Notes: generated from the sequence alone by a model not told the origin. Shown: positions 12,944 to 23,230, counted from the first letter of the stretch. The stretch is 64,000 nt of DNA from Haberlea rhodopensis (GCA_907163345.1 CAJQUN010000039.1:3418361-3482360); one strand, 5' to 3'. Numbers and translations are program-made.

Positions 12944-13418
12944 CGAGTGGCCGTCCTGTAGAGAAGGACAATCCATCCGAGCTTTAGCCCAGCTTCCAAG
13001 CTATAGCCCAGCGTTCGAGATATTTTATGATATTTTTTTTTTCAGCACTCGCACAACATTTGGTCGTGCTAGGGTAAGCTAATGAGCTTGCACAAGCTTC
13101 TTCCGGATCAGGGGCGAGCTCATAGCCCGCCTAGTACTTGCCCTGACGATTGTTGTCCGCGAGCACACAAGCCTTTGCATTGATGGCTTGTCTAGTCAAG
13201 GTCAAGTCCTTGCATTACCAACTAGCCTAGTCAAGATCAAATCCTTGCATCACTAGCTTGTCAAGCCAAGTCCAAATCCATGCTTTCATTAGATGCCTTG
13301 ACATAGTAAGAGTTTAAATTTGGATGTTGATTACATGCATCACAAGTCATTGTAGTCTATCGACAAGTGGGAGACATCGCCCGTATCCGATTTTTCACAT
13401 TTGATTCAACTCGGACTC

Positions 13419-13432
13419 AATGGGGGGAGTAG
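13419..13432 (+). other. Polypurine tract of the right half
   Basis: AATGGGGGGAGTAG directly abuts the LTR start TGATACCC at 13433. Its presence in both halves shows that each half is the 3' end of the same element type. Confidence 0.75.
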
Positions 13433-13756
13433 TGATACCCGCACAGGTCAAACCCGTAAAAACAGCTCATAGATCGACCCTAGTTCATCCGGACATACCT
13501 GAAAAGTGGCCAAATCAACACATTGGGTAAGTTTCATGAGCTCGCCTACGTGGCCTTGGGCGAGCTGGGAGCTCGCCCAAGGGCTCTTTGGGCGAGCTCC
13601 AAGCTCGCCCAAGCCGGGAGGGCGAGCTCCAAGCTCGTCCAAGGAGGGCGAGCTGCGTTCTTGCCGGTGAGCTCGCCAGCTCATCTCGATTGTTCGGTCT
13701 TGTTGGTCCTTCCGAGCTAAGTCACCAAAACTCCCAAGTAACCTCACTAGTCCAAC

Positions 13757-14605
13757 ATGCCTAGCTCCCAACATGTCAAGCTCTGAGCATGCCTAGCTCC
13801 CAACATGCGTAGCTCCCAGCATGCCTAACTCCCAACATGTGTAGCTCCGAGCATGCCTAGCTCCCAACATGCGTAGCTCCCAGCGTGCGTAGCTCCCAAC
13901 ATGTGTAGCTCCGAGCATACCTAGCTCCGAGCATGCCAAGCTCCCAACATGCGTAGCTCCCAACATGTCAAGCTCTGAGCATGCCTAGCTCCTAACATGC
14001 GTAGCTCCCAGCATACCTAACTCCCAACATGTGTAGCTCCGAGCATGCCTAGCTCCCAACATGCGTAGCTCCCAGCATGCCTAACTCCCAACATGTGTAG
14101 CTCCGAGCATGCCTAGCTCCCAACATGCGTAGCTCCCAGCATGCCTAGCTCCCAACATGCGTAGCTCCCAGCATGCCTAACTCCCAACATGTGTAGCTCC
14201 GAGCATGCCTAGCTCCCAACATGCATAGCTCCCAGCATGCCTAACTCCCAACATGTGTAGCTCCGAGCACACCTAGCTCCGAGCATGTCAAGCTCCTAAC
14301 ATGCGTAGCTCCCAACATGCCAAGCTCACAGCATGCCTAGCTCCCAACATGCACAGCTTGCCTAGCTCCCAGCATGCATAGCTCCCAACATGCACAACTT
14401 GCCTAGCTCCCATCATGCATAACTCCCAACATGCCTAGCTTTGAGGATGCCTAGCTCCTAGCTCCGAGAAGCCAAACTCCAAGCATGCCTAGCTCCCAAC
14501 ATGCATAGCTTACCTGGCTCCCAACATGTCTAGCTTTGAGCATGCCTAGCTTCTACCTCTGAGCATGCCAAGCTCCAAGCATGCCTAGCTCCTAGCAAGC
14601 CAACA
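13757..14605 (+). repeat. 16-bp minisatellite in U3 of the right LTR
   Basis: Complement of the left array (CCTAGCTCCCAACATG alternating with CGTAGCTCCCAGCATG), with the same alternation and similar length. Copy order matches the left LTR over long stretches, so the array was present before the palindrome formed. Confidence 0.9.
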
Positions 14606-15263
14606 ACTTGGTTTAGGCAAACTAGTGGGCGAGCTCAGAGCTCGCCCGTGCCACCTACCAGACGGGCTCAGAGCTCGTCCGACAGCCTTTCTGGTCCATA
14701 TTAGCCTTCCCAGGCAACCCCAATAATCAAGCATGCAAAGCTACCAAGTGTTAATACGTCTCCTCTAGGGAAATAAGCCTTAAAGGCCCGATAAAGATCT
14801 TGAGTGACCTCAGTAGTGATATGAAATCACGACGCATAATGGTCCATCACCTATTTTCATATGATGGTTCCCTATGGCATCTAGTGTGTTCTCCGGTGTT
14901 CCCCTCGGGTAGTATCACTCATGGTGAGAAACTTAATTTCCCGGTGGGCATGGTGGCGAGCTAAGATCCTAGTTGGCATGGATTAGCTAAACTTCATAGC
15001 ACGACCTCACAAATCAGATCCAATGTACAACTGATATCTCCAAGTACAAATCGGGTCACAAAAAGCTGCAAGGATATCGTACGGGGAAAGTGACATCCTC
15101 TGGTCCCCGACATAAATCAGATCCTAAAGGCTGTGAGCCTATCGTACGGAGAGAGTGACACCTACTGGACCACAGCTCTAGGACCCTTGTCCCCACCCTT
15201 AGCTTTAGAAGATGTCCCCTAGGCCCCTGACAGATGGTTAAATGTTGTCTCATCTCCGTCCCC

Positions 15264-15271
15264 TATAAATA
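15264..15271 (+). promoter_or_regulatory. TATA box of the right LTR
   Basis: CCCCTATAAATACGAGG, about 250 bp before the LTR end, the usual place for the U3/R boundary. It would drive transcription outward toward 15.5-17 kb. Both LTR promoters of this element therefore point away from it. Confidence 0.7.
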
Positions 15272-15514
15272 CGAGGTTGTTGACGGGCATAAGGTATTCA
15301 CTCTACTCATAACCTAAAGTTCATTTTGTTGCTCCTCCTTTCTTTCCGATTTCTGACTTGAGCGTCGGAGGGGACCCGCCGGGACATCCTCCCGGCACCC
15401 TTCTCACACTTGTTCGTGATTTCAGGCATCACCAGCACTCGGAGACATTATTGGAGTTGCTCCCAACACCCTTCGTCCACCGGAAAGAAGACGTATCATT
15501 TTTAGCAAGCATCA

Positions 15515-16110
15515 TTTCTTTTTGTTCTTGTAGCTACTCCTCGGAAGCTTCTTTCTTTTCCAGTGCCGGAATTCTTCACGACAGCTGGTCATTGTGGCAA
15601 CTTGCTCGCGGCTGCTTCCCTAGGGTTGGTTTGAGGTCACGTTTACTGCTGCTCGTGGATTCTTTCACACTCGTGGCTCGCGGCTGCTGGTTGTAGCGTC
15701 GCGGATCTGTTCACGTGGTGGTTTCGGCTCTTGTACAGATTACCGAATATTAGTTTTTTTTTTCGAATATGGCTGTCATACCATGTTAGAAAAGTAAGGA
15801 TTGAGGGAGAAATGACTTTTATAATTGTAATCAAATACAATACACACATGTATATACTTAAAAATCTAATCACGATGTCTGACAAACTATAACTTAGAAT
15901 TCTTAACATTTCAAACATTAGTTATTGTACCATGTTAGTATTTTGAACAGAAAGTACATGTAAGCGATGTAGTTACGCATGTATTGTTCCCTAAATTCAA
16001 AGTCAAGGTTTAAAATTTTAAACGTTCACAATTTGGACAATGCATGCATTCTGCGCCAGATATTGCAATGATTAGCATCACTAAGTTAAAAAAATAAAAA
16101 TTGCAAAAGA
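15515..16110. other. Flank of the palindromic element, no gene
   Basis: 15515-15750 is moderately GC-rich and contains repeats of CTCGCGGCTGCT type; the rest is AT-rich. No reading frame or transposon end can be supported. The first five bases are the TTTCT duplication. Confidence 0.4.
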
Positions 16111-16117
16111 AGGGTGC

Positions 16118-16157
16118 GGGATAGGATTAGTAATCTTCGGATTATTAATCCTATCCC
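16118..16157. repeat. Near-perfect hairpin with TTCG loop
   Basis: Arms of 18 bp (16118-16135 and 16140-16157) pair at 17 of 18 positions around the loop TTCG, flanked by C and G. It lies at the left end of copy 1 of the MITE-like element. Copy 2 has a degenerate version with TTTG in the loop. Confidence 0.8.
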
Positions 16158-16925
16158 ATGTTTGTTTCATTTGTTTTTCAAAAAGTATCCTACTATATTT
16201 ATCTCATTATAATCCCAAGTTACAACAAAAAGACATAAATATCCTTACCACCTTTTTTTACTATCTCAAAATTTGAAATTTCCGCCAAAAATTAAAACTT
16301 ATTTCATACAACTTTATTTTTATATTGTATTATTTTATTTATTTCATTCTTATTATTATTTTATTATTATTATATAATGATTATTATAATATATTATATT
16401 ATTATTATTATTATTAAAAGATAATAATTTAATATTATTCATATATATATATATATGCACATAGATATTATGATTATTATATATATGATTATGTAATAAT
16501 ATATTATTATTATATAATTATTATAATATGTTATTAATATAATAATTTTATATATTATATATATTATTATTATTATATATATATACACACGCACGCATAT
16601 ATATATATATATTATGTTTATTATTATATATTATGATTATATATATATATATTATAATAATGTATATAAATTATATATATATATATTATGTTTATTATTA
16701 TATATTATGATTATATATATTATAATAATATATATAAATTATATTTATATTATTATTATTAGATATGCATATATATATATTATTACGTAATAATAATAAT
16801 AATAATTATAATATGCTATTAATATAATAATTTATATATTATATTATATATATACTATTATTATGTATTTATTATTATTATATTACTATTATATATATGT
16901 TTAGATACACACGCACGCACGCAGA

Positions 16926-16928
<3 letters not shown>

Positions 16929-16985
<57 letters not shown>

Positions 16986-17057
16986 AGGAGAGATAAGGAG
17001 AGAGAGGACGATTAGGAGGAGAGAGGCAGAGAGAGAGAGAGAGGCAAAGAGAGAGAT
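16929..17057 (+). repeat. GA-rich microsatellite
   Basis: A pure (GA)n run of about 50 bp is followed by imperfect GA/GGA repeats. It sits at the same relative place as the much longer purine tract in copy 2 of the flanking element. Confidence 0.9.
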
Positions 17058-17494
17058 TTTTAGGAGGATATATTAGGATTATTATTATTTATTTATTTTA
17101 TTAAGATTATAAGATACTATTATTTATATATACATACACACAATTATTATTATTTATATTAATATTATTATTTTTTATTAATAATAATAATTATTATATT
17201 ATAATATAATAATAATTATTATTATTATATATACTATTATTATTATATATACATACACACAATTATTATTATTATATATTATATTATGATTATTAGATAT
17301 AAATTATTATTTTTATTATATTTTATTATTATAATGATAAGGGCATTTTAGACATTACACCATATAATAATCCTTATCAACCATCTTATTCTCCAATCAA
17401 ACAGCATATAACTTATCACATACTATTTTTACAATCATTCCACAACTTTTTAATCCTTACATTACTTATCATATCCATCACTTCAAACGGTACC

Positions 17495-17967
17495 TTAAGA
17501 CTTAATTTTACCAATTAGAGACCACAAGCAAAATTAAACCAATTTATAGGACGAAAATTACTATTTTTCATTTTTATTTAATAATCATTTTCCGGCTAAA
17601 GCATTTTTGGCAAAAAATTAAAAATAGTTTCTTGCTTTATCCAAAGCAATTGCATTAAATTGTCTTATAGATCCATGAATTGCATCTGTAAGTGGTTTTT
17701 GATTTCCTTCAATCGCTAAAATTCTGTATTTTACGTATAAAAGTGTAGACAAACATGTTTGTATGTTTTCAAAGCATAAGTACTAAAATTTTGAAAATTA
17801 ATCTGAAATGGGATATGTTTTAGCACTAAATAAATTGGATCCAAATGTTGGAATATGTATTCCAAATTTTACAGAATAAAAGTATTTTTGTACATGAACT
17901 GGTTGATATCAAGAATACAAGGAGAAGAAGAAAGAAAATAAAGAGTAAATATTACAAATTTCATAAT
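17495..17967. other. 3' flank of the AP180-like gene
   Basis: AT-rich sequence downstream of the minus-strand gene, which should hold its 3' UTR and polyadenylation region. I could not fix a polyadenylation signal with confidence. A 62-codon plus-strand frame reaching into the gene from 17845 looks fortuitous. Confidence 0.4.
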
Positions 17968-19791
17968 CTAAACCATATGTTTAGCTATTATCTTGTTCTG
18001 GTTTTGCAACCACAACTGCTGTTCTTGCTGTAAATCATGCTGATTCGTAGAAGTATTGAATGTCTGTTCACCGGAAAATGCATTGAACGGATCGTTCTGG
18101 TTGTGGAAAACAGAAGATTCTTGGTTCAGATTCTGCGCAGAAAACGTTGGACGTTCTTGAAATGTAGGCACTAATACTGTAGATTGCTGCATACCTGGTG
18201 GTTCAATATCCAGTAGAAATGGATTGTAGTGATTGTTGTTGGATGGGGTCGTGTCGAACAATACGGGCTCTATACCGCTTTTTGAAGCATCTGCTTCTGT
18301 TTCTTGTACTAAAAGGGCATTGAATTTGTCATCATTTGAGGTTTTTGATGAATTTGCTAATGTTGATGATATAGTTTCAGAAAGCACAAGCTCCCAATTC
18401 TTGCAAACTGATGAATCCAAAGATTTCGGTTGATTCTGCTCTTGTTGATTCGGATCTTGTTCCTTTTCATCATGCTCGGACCAGTCGCTCAACGACACAA
18501 GATCAGCCATCGAATTTGACACGGGCAATGATCGTGTCGAACCCTTGTCACTTATCCTAAATGCGTCGTCCCTATGTGAAGGTTTGTCGAATTGATCTGA
18601 GTAAGCCTCCAGATCAATGGAAATAGCCGGGCTTATCCCATTTTCGGTGGCGCTTATAAGGTCTTCTAGTGAGGCACATTGTGAACCAAATTCAGATGTT
18701 CTCTCAGAGAATCCACTTGTTGCCACAGAAAACTCAGATTTTCCTCCGTGGCTGTCGTGTCGTGCTGATCTCGATGCGAAACTAGGAGTTAAAGGAGCCG
18801 GGAGAAGCAAAAGCTTGTTTGTGGATTTCGCTGTGCATGAAAAAGAAGACTGATCTTTCAAGAACTCCTGCAATGTCTCGATAAGCTCCTCGGATATCGT
18901 CTGCACACTCGGAAATTCCGATGTCCTTCCGACGCCTATGCTTTTACATAAAGAATAGAAAGAACTTAGTTCTTGGTATTGTTTCGAGGCCTTGATACAT
19001 GCCTGAAAGGCAGCCACACAATTCTGATATTGCAAATGAAAGAAACTATCCAAAAGAAGGGACAACCCATCAGAAATGTCTTTGTACAGCTCAAAACTTT
19101 CTTTCACCACAGCATATAGAGCAATATGCACCAAACGATTCGTTTTCGCAGCACTGGTCGGCCTAGTTCCGATAGCACGATCAAGCAACCGTTGCCAATA
19201 TGAGATTTTATCGAGTAACATCGCAGGCTTCATGTCATGCACTGGTTCATTAGCTTTCCGACTCTGTCTCCTATGGTAGTTCCAACTCTCCAGCTCCTTG
19301 TTCGTATATCTTCGCTGCAGCTTCCCCGTGAGAAAGCACTCCAAACGCTCGTCGAGGTAAAGAGCAAACGTGCGCACAAATGCGGTGAAATCCCATGGGC
19401 TCGAATTTGAATCATCCCGAAAGCCCGAAAGATTGAGAATCTTGGCTCCTCTCTTCATTGCATGAAGGACTTCTCTAGGGAAATATGGATCACCATCTTG
19501 AAATATCCGAAGAACGAGCATCAAAGATTTTAAAGCCACGACCCAATTACGGGTTCGACCTATTCGTTTCCCAATGGCTCGAGCACAGGCAGCGGCATGG
19601 ACTTTGTTGGAGGAGACGATCTGTAGGACTTCGAAAACGTATTTATCATCGATGGGGACATCGTCATGTGTCGTGGCCTTGAGGACCGAAACTTCGAGAT
19701 TCGTACAAGTGTTGCTTGAGACAACCTTAGCAATACCAATGCTGGTTTGATCTTTTACCGCACCAATTGCTTTTTTAAGCTTGCTTGGCAT
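17968..19791 (-). CDS. AP180: AP180/PICALM-type clathrin assembly protein (ANTH domain)
   Basis: Predicted 607 residues in one exon. The start is placed at the ATG of MPSKLKKAIGAVKDQTSIG, the typical family beginning; an upstream in-frame ATG would add 56 residues with no family character. The ANTH domain covers roughly residues 28-310, with a lipid-binding K-ATTH motif (K38, H42) and K50-Y51. Then come GRTRNWVVALKSL, FPREVLHAMKRGAKILNLS and WDFTAFVRTFALYLDERL. The C-terminal half is Ser/Asn/Gln-rich and probably disordered, with NPF (523-525) and DPF (567-569) motifs of the kind that bind EH domains and AP-2 appendages. Family proteins bind phosphoinositides at the plasma membrane and recruit clathrin and SNARE cargo during endocytosis. 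From memory the closest Arabidopsis protein is AP180 (At1g05020), of about 650 residues. The frame is intact and looks functional; it is the only host gene seen. Confidence 0.93.
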   Translation of the reverse strand: MPSKLKKAIGAVKDQTSIGIAKVVSSNTCTNLEVSVLKATTHDDVPIDDKYVFEVLQIVSSNKVHAAACARAIGKRIGRTRNWVVALKSLMLVLRIFQDGDPYFPREVLHAMKRGAKILNLSGFRDDSNSSPWDFTAFVRTFALYLDERLECFLTGKLQRRYTNKELESWNYHRRQSRKANEPVHDMKPAMLLDKISYWQRLLDRAIGTRPTSAAKTNRLVHIALYAVVKESFELYKDISDGLSLLLDSFFHLQYQNCVAAFQACIKASKQYQELSSFYSLCKSIGVGRTSEFPSVQTISEELIETLQEFLKDQSSFSCTAKSTNKLLLLPAPLTPSFASRSARHDSHGGKSEFSVATSGFSERTSEFGSQCASLEDLISATENGISPAISIDLEAYSDQFDKPSHRDDAFRISDKGSTRSLPVSNSMADLVSLSDWSEHDEKEQDPNQQEQNQPKSLDSSVCKNWELVLSETISSTLANSSKTSNDDKFNALLVQETEADASKSGIEPVLFDTTPSNNNHYNPFLLDIEPPGMQQSTVLVPTFQERPTFSAQNLNQESSVFHNQNDPFNAFSGEQTFNTSTNQHDLQQEQQLWLQNQNKIIAKHMV

Positions 19792-20050
19792 TCTTGAACA
19801 TGGAAGATTATTGAAAACGATGGTTTTCTTTTTATTGAATGTGGGGGGAAGAAGTACAATGGTGATCCTTGCAGAGTGAGTAGTCTGCGAATGGAATTCT
19901 ATTGGAAATAAGAAACAATGAGATCTCCTTGAGTCTCTCCTAGCCTCACAAATTTTCAATACCTTTCCCTATTTAACTTTACACTTCTTTAAATTAATTG
20001 GTAATTGGATTCCTAAAACTGAAAAATCAAATGGAAGAAAAAAAACAACA

Positions 20051-20060
20051 TATTATATAA
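20051..20060 (-). promoter_or_regulatory. Possible TATA box of the AP180-like gene
   Basis: TTATATAATA on the minus strand, about 260 bp upstream of the chosen start codon and between the gene and the MITE-like element ending at 20210. A weaker TTAAATA lies at 19971-19977. Without transcript data the choice is uncertain. Confidence 0.35.
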
Positions 20061-20209
20061 CCCCAGACAAAAAGCCAAATATACAGCGCGGACGCACCCT
20101 TTGACGATATTTCGACTCCTTCAATTTTTTTTTTACCCGTAATTTTTTTATTTTTGTATTTTTTGCCTCCCTTCCCAACTCACCCGCCCACCAAATATTT
20201 AACTTTTAA

Positions 20210-20654
20210 GGCTCCGTTTGGAGTGGTTGATAACATTAGTAATCTTTGTATTACTTGTCATATCCCATGTTTTTTTTTCGATGTTTAACACAAATTATCC
20301 CACCATATTTATCACACTCTAATCCCACTTTATAACAAAATGACATAAATACCCCTTTCCACCTTTTTCACTATCTCAAAATTTGAAATTCCCGCCAAAA
20401 AATAATTATATATTATTATTATTATTACTATTATATATATATATACACATGCACACACATGTGTGTATATATATATATAATAATAATAATGTATATAAAT
20501 TATATATATTACTATTATTATTAGTATTATATATGCATAAAGATATATATTATTATGTAATAATAATAATTATTATTATAATCTGTTATTAATATAATAA
20601 TTTATATATATTATATATATTATTATTATGTATATATACACACGCACGCACGTA

Positions 20655-20697
<43 letters not shown>

Positions 20698-22058
20698 ATG
20701 TATATAAATTATATATATATTACTATTATTATTATAGATGCATATAATAATATATATATTATAATTATGTTATTATATAGATAGAGATAATTAGGATTAG
20801 GATATTCTATATTATGATTATTATATTATATTAAGATGAGATTAGGGGAGAGAGAGACGAGGAGGAGGAGAGAGAGAGAGAGAGGAGGAGGATAGGAAGA
20901 GAGAAGAGAGGGAGGAGAGGAGAGGAGAAGGGAAGAAGAGGAGATAGAGGAGAGAGGGAGAGGAGGGAGGAGGAGGAGAGAGAGACAGACACCCGAATAG
21001 AGATAGAGAGGGGAGGAGAGATATAGAGAGAGAGAGGAGAAGAAGGGATAGAAAGGAGAGAGATTACGATTATTATTAGATAGGCAGAGAAGAAGATAGA
21101 GAGGAGAAGGAGGGCAGGAGAGAGAGATAGAGGATGAGGAGGAAGAGGAGAAGAGATTTCTTAGGATTAGATTATAAGGAAGAAGAAGAGGGAAGAGGAG
21201 AGAGGAGAGAGAGGAGGAGGAGAGAGAGACAGACACCCGAAGAGAGAGAGAAGATAGAGAGGAGAATAAGGGAGAGAAAGGATAGAGAGGACTAGGATTA
21301 GGAGAGAGGCAGAGAAGAAGAGAGAGAGGAGAAGGAGGTTATTAGAGAGAGAGAGGAGGAGGAGGAGGAGGCGAGAGGAGGAGGAGGGGAGGAGAGGAAG
21401 AGGAGAGGAGAGGAGAGAGAGACGAGGAGGAGGAGGAAGAGGAGAAGAGAGGGAGGAGGAGAGGAGGAGGAGAGGAGAAGGGAAGAAGAAGAGAGAAGAG
21501 GAGAGAGGATAGAGAGGAGGAGGATAGAGAGACAGACAGCCGAAGAGAGAGATATAGGAGAAGGAATGGGAGGAGAGAGAGAGAGAGAGGGAGAGGAGGA
21601 GGATTAGGATTCGAGAGGAGGATCACGAGAGGAGAGGAAGAGAGAGTATAGGAATAGTAGAGTATATAGATATTTTTGATTGAGTAGATATGAGATAGTT
21701 AATTTAGATAGTTTGGTATTATTATGGTTATTATTATTATTTATTTATTTTAAGTAAGTATTATAATATAGTTGGTATTATTATATTATATGTAATAATA
21801 ATATTATTATTACATATTATATATACTATTATTATATATATACATACATAGTATATAATATATATTATAATTAATGTTATATTTTATTATTATAATAATA
21901 ATAAGGGTATTTTCGTCATTGTATCAAATAATAATCATTATCAACAATCTTATCCTCCAATCAAACAGCATATAATTTATCACATACTATTTTTACAATC
22001 ATTTCATAACTTTTTAATCATTACATTACTTATCATATCCATAACTTCAAACGGTACC
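20210..22058. mobile_element. Inverted-repeat (MITE-like) element with purine-rich core, copy 2
   Basis: Begins GGCTCCGTTTGGAGT and ends CTTCAAACGGTACC, so the termini are imperfect inverted repeats (GGCTCCGTTTGGAGT against GGTACCGTTTGAAGT). Subterminal parts match copy 1 at 16111-17494. The interior holds AT microsatellites and an 800-bp purine tract instead of a transposase. A short duplication cannot be confirmed (TAA before, AAA after). Such ends with a 3-bp TWA-type target would fit PIF/Harbinger-derived elements; that is inference. Confidence 0.65.
20836..21650 (+). repeat. Purine-rich tract of about 800 bp
   Basis: The plus strand is almost all A and G (GAGGAGGAG, GAGAGA, GGAGAGG), broken by a few short pyrimidine-containing patches such as AGACAGACACCCGAA and GATTAGGATT. 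Those patches recur at 20987 and 21228, with a related one near 21530, so segments were internally duplicated. Open minus-strand frames here encode only Ser/Leu/Pro runs and are by-products of composition. Confidence 0.9.
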
Positions 22059-22121
22059 AAAAAGTTCACATATTTCTAAAAAATTTTAAGCCACGTGTAA
22101 TTTAGATTGATTTAATTATTA

Positions 22122-22529
22122 TCCAACGTTGTGATTAAACACAAATATTATATATTTGTGTACTTTCAAATAAATCTAAATCCAATAAATTTTTTTTGAT
22201 AAGCCGAAATATTATTAAATAAAGCACAAAAAATTATTTGAAATTACAAAAGTGTAAGAATTGAAATAACGAAGGAAACACACTAGATAATCATCAACCA
22301 AACCGAGAGAGCTCCGAAACAATCAATAATAGCCATCAACACGACCACAGTCTGATATTAACCAGCTCAACTGAACCAAACACTCACAATCTCATCCATG
22401 AATATCACAACCAAACACAAGAATCAAACACCACACACCACTCCACAAATATAACAACAATCTTCCCAACATTCTGATTAAACACGAATATTATATATTT
22501 GTGTACTTTCAAATAAATCTAAACCCAAT
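22122..22529 (-). mobile_element. LINE-like 3' end insertion with a long flanking duplication
   Basis: A sequence of about 65 bp at 22122-22186 is repeated with few changes at 22466-22529 (GATTAAACAC(A/G)AATATTATA and following). Between the copies, 22187-22465 begins AAATTTTTTTTGATAAGCCG. Read on the minus strand it ends in GGCTTATC followed by an A run, like the 3' ends of plant LINEs with a short poly(A). The flanking repeat would be the target-site duplication; it is unusually long. No reverse transcriptase is present. Confidence 0.55.
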
Positions 22530-22574
22530 TAAAATTGATCTATTAAGATTTTGGTTTGGACTTTCACGTATCAG

Positions 22575-23230
22575 CAGGGGCGTAGCCAGGAATTTTATAT
22601 TGGGGGGCTGGAGGCAAAGGCATTGCGGGGATGAAGGAGGCGACAACCCCATTGTGGAGGTTCGGGGCGGAGCCCTGAAATTTTTTTTTGTATAAACATT
22701 TTGTTCATATACTCGTTAGTTATTATTTTATAATATCTTTCTCTACATATATAAATTTTACTCATCATTTAATTCTCAATCTTCTGTATAAATATTTCAT
22801 AATCCATTTAATCCAAATTTCAAATTAACATATACAATGGGTTTTAATATTTGATAGAAAAAAAAAATATACTAGAATTTTTTTTAAAATAACTAGAGTT
22901 TACAAAAAAAATTGATGTATATCTATATATTTTTAAAAAATAAGCTTAAAATGGGACCAATAAGTATTAAATTATTTCTAAAAATAATTTAAAATTAAAT
23001 TTTGTTTAAATAAATCAAAAAATATTATGTAATGAAAATCCAAAAGTTTTATAAAATGAGCTTCCTAGGTTTCAAACCCGCGACCCAACACTTAACATAT
23101 CAACATATGTCTACTTACACCACACCCCTTCACACGTTAATTTTAGACAAAATATATATATATATAATAATTCTGGGCAGGGCTGGATGGGCTTAAGCCC
23201 ACCCCGGCCCACACTGTAGATCCGCCCCTG
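22575..23230. mobile_element. Non-autonomous hAT element
   Basis: Begins CAGGGGCGTAGCCAGG and ends GATCCGCCCCTG, so the terminal inverted repeat is CAGGGGCG. The 8 bases on each side are identical (CGTATCAG, 22567-22574 and 23231-23238), the duplication size of hAT transposons. Length is 656 bp with an AT-rich interior and no transposase. A palindromic stretch GGGCTTAAGCCC lies near the right end. Confidence 0.9.

Larger units (their letters stand above)
6129..15514. mobile_element. Palindromic LTR retroelement, two 3' halves head to head
   Basis: Order: reverse LTR (6129-8185), reverse polypurine tract, reverse 100-bp array ending at 10045, single-orientation centre, forward 100-bp array, polypurine tract, forward LTR (13433-15514). 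Both outer ends are the same LTR terminus (TGATGCTTG at 6129; its complement CAAGCATCA ending at 15514). Five bases before (6124-6128) and after (15515-15519) both read TTTCT. The element therefore integrated as one unit through two U5 ends. The left arm (3917 bp) is a reverse copy of 11559-15514 (3956 bp), leaving a 1513-bp one-way loop at 10046-11558. There is no gag or pol. The array next to the polypurine tract and the LTR sequence after the TATA box suggest the Tat/Ogre lineage; that assignment is inference. Confidence 0.85.
13433..15514 (+). repeat. Right LTR of the palindromic element, forward orientation
   Basis: Starts TGATACCCG directly after the purine run and ends GCATCA. Length is 2082 bp. 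U3 contains the 16-bp minisatellite (13757-14605), then a unique part, then TATAAATA at 15264-15271 followed by R/U5. A frame of 112 codons starting at 15358 crosses the LTR end into genomic sequence and is not credible as a gene. Confidence 0.85.
16111..17494. mobile_element. Inverted-repeat (MITE-like) element with AT and GA core, copy 1
   Basis: Both ends match the element at 20210-22058: the left part from TTAGTAATCTT through ATCCCATG and CTATCTCAAAATTTGAAAT, and the right part from CTCCAATCAAACAGCATATA to CAAACGGTACC (ending 17494). Between them lie AT-rich microsatellite and a GA tract. The outermost left bases present in copy 2 (GGCTCCGTTTGG) are missing. Internal homology of the two ends (GATAGGATTAGTAAT against GATATGATAAGTAAT) supports an inverted-repeat transposon, perhaps PIF/Harbinger-like. 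No transposase is present. Confidence 0.6.

Noticed and set aside
8677..12961. Long open frames (up to 456 codons) within the 100-bp arrays
   Set aside because: They overlap in several frames on the repeat's sense strand, mirror each other in the two arms, and exist only because the repeat unit lacks stops.
6129..15514. Palindrome as a long-read chimera artefact
   Set aside because: The arms differ by scattered substitutions and a deletion, the centre is long and unpaired, and both borders end exactly at LTR termini with a shared TTTCT. A read artefact would give near-identical arms and no duplication.
15358..15696. 112-codon frame starting MSVGGDPPGHPPG
   Set aside because: It spans the LTR end into genomic DNA, and its counterpart in the left LTR (6076-6285) diverges at the same border.
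20826..21626. Minus-strand frames of 94-136 codons rich in Ser, Leu and Pro
   Set aside because: They arise from the purine-rich composition, contain only low-complexity residues and have no start context or homologous motif.
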